The notes under the pieces: model-generated | Told to the model about the DNA's origin: nothing | Database searches by the model: none | Seen by the model: the letters and a program-made list of their open reading frames with translations, nothing else | Part shown: piece after piece, positions 63,618-64,000 of the stretch | Layout: each line of letters opens with the position of its first letter | Numbering within the stretch: position 1 is the first letter of the stretch | Made by a program: the position numbers and the translations under genes | NCBI GenBank assembly: GCA_045110675.1 | Contig: JBGCGJ010000010.1 | Coordinates: 1-64,000 of the forward strand | Reading direction: 5' to 3' | DNA length: 64,000 nt | Origin: JBALVT01 sp045110675 | Lineage (GTDB): Bacteria; Pseudomonadota; Gammaproteobacteria; Pseudomonadales; Halieaceae

Positions 63618-64000
63618 GTGAATCAGGTCCTAGATATTATCGGTAGATCTTCTACTCTCTTTAGTAGCGAAATGCTCGATTGCGAATCGCAACTAATGGC
63701 GATAATTCGGGAATCATCGTTTCTAGTTGTAGGTGGTGCTGGCTCAATTGGTCAGGCTGTTGTTAAAGAAATATTTTCTAGATCTCCGAGAAAATTACAC
63801 GTCGTCGATCTTAGTGAGAATAATCTTGTTGAGCTTGTTCGAGACATACGTAGTTCCCATGGATATATCAAAGGAGAGTTTAAGACCTTTGCCCTGGATA
63901 TTGGATCAGTAGAATATGACGCATTTATTGATCACGACGGTTCCTATGATTATGTACTCAATTTATCTGCCTTAAAGCACGTGCGTAGTGAAAGAGATCC
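63618..64000 (+). CDS. CapD/FlaA1-like nucleotide-sugar dehydratase, 5' part
   Basis: The open frame runs off the right end. The visible 127 residues include the Rossmann nucleotide-binding VVGGAGSIGQAVVKEIF (near residue 37), the second-strand acid VVDLSENNLVELVRDI, and the NLSALKHVRSERD segment characteristic of UDP-GlcNAc 4,6-dehydratase/polysaccharide biosynthesis proteins (CapD, FlaA1, PseB). The start is GTG at 63618 with GGGG seven bases upstream. The product probably makes a 4-keto-6-deoxy amino sugar for glycan assembly, continuing the upstream sugar-transfer genes. Confidence 0.88.
   Translation, partial: MNQVLDIIGRSSTLFSSEMLDCESQLMAIIRESSFLVVGGAGSIGQAVVKEIFSRSPRKLHVVDLSENNLVELVRDIRSSHGYIKGEFKTFALDIGSVEYDAFIDHDGSYDYVLNLSALKHVRSERD

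Noticed and set aside
1..64000. CRISPR arrays, tRNA or rRNA genes, insertion sequences and phage genes
   Set aside because: None was recognised by eye on either strand; a covariance-model search would be needed to exclude small RNAs.

Overview
The window looks like a chromosomal segment of a marine-type gammaproteobacterium, probably in or near the Cellvibrionales/Pseudomonadales. The basis is gene order: hda-perM-DUF2066 divergent from purM-purN-DUF3108, then dcd-mrp-metG and rsxABCDGE, an arrangement familiar from Pseudomonas and its relatives. holD-rimI and an M3 oligopeptidase A add to this. No rRNA, tRNA, CRISPR array, insertion sequence or prophage gene was seen. The assignment rests on recognition of protein families and gene order, not on a database search.

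Layout: 1-5380 holds the 3' end of cvfB, prlC, a QueD-like protein without the usual catalytic residues, an SDR and a YhhQ-type transporter. 5394-11419 is a 2-oxo-acid/amino-acid module: an indolepyruvate ferredoxin oxidoreductase fusion divergent from an Lrp-type regulator, a YbdL-like aminotransferase and an omega-amidase. 11420-16987 is an ECF sigma factor system. The sigma factor, RskA-like anti-sigma factor, a leucine-rich-repeat protein and an outer-membrane barrel form one compact minus-strand operon. A pair of RTX-like exported proteins lies on the plus strand. The sigma operon and the RTX-like pair each have the same promoter-like motif, TTGCAAC-N16-CGTA. 17211-32219 is mostly housekeeping (replication regulation, purine synthesis, dCTP deaminase, Fe-S carrier, MetRS, Rnf/Rsx electron transport complex).

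32216-38556 holds a hypothetical gene, rimI, a HolD-like psi subunit, a glycosyltransferase, an NRAMP-family transporter with altered metal-site motifs, and a large Ig-like lipoprotein. 38765-47229 is a type I secretion locus. Two different half-size ABC exporters and an HlyD adaptor are divergent from a 992-residue RTX protein that contains a recent 447-bp tandem duplication. 47451-56041 is an accessory catabolic-looking island: an NTF2/AraC regulator, a GcvT-like folate enzyme, two PYROXD2-like flavoproteins, a PuuB-like flavoprotein, a two-domain DsbA/HCCA-isomerase-like protein and a nitroreductase. A 14-bp degenerate tandem repeat lies in its internal divergent promoter region. 56329-64000 is a surface-glycan or glycolipid locus: three glycosyltransferases, DUF2304, a 907-residue polytopic membrane protein, and the start of a CapD/FlaA1-like nucleotide-sugar dehydratase that runs off the window.

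The strongest candidates for undescribed biology are (i) the ECF sigma regulon with paired RTX-like proteins, (ii) the heterodimeric type I exporter with one intact and one degenerate ATP site, and (iii) the flavoprotein/folate-enzyme island.
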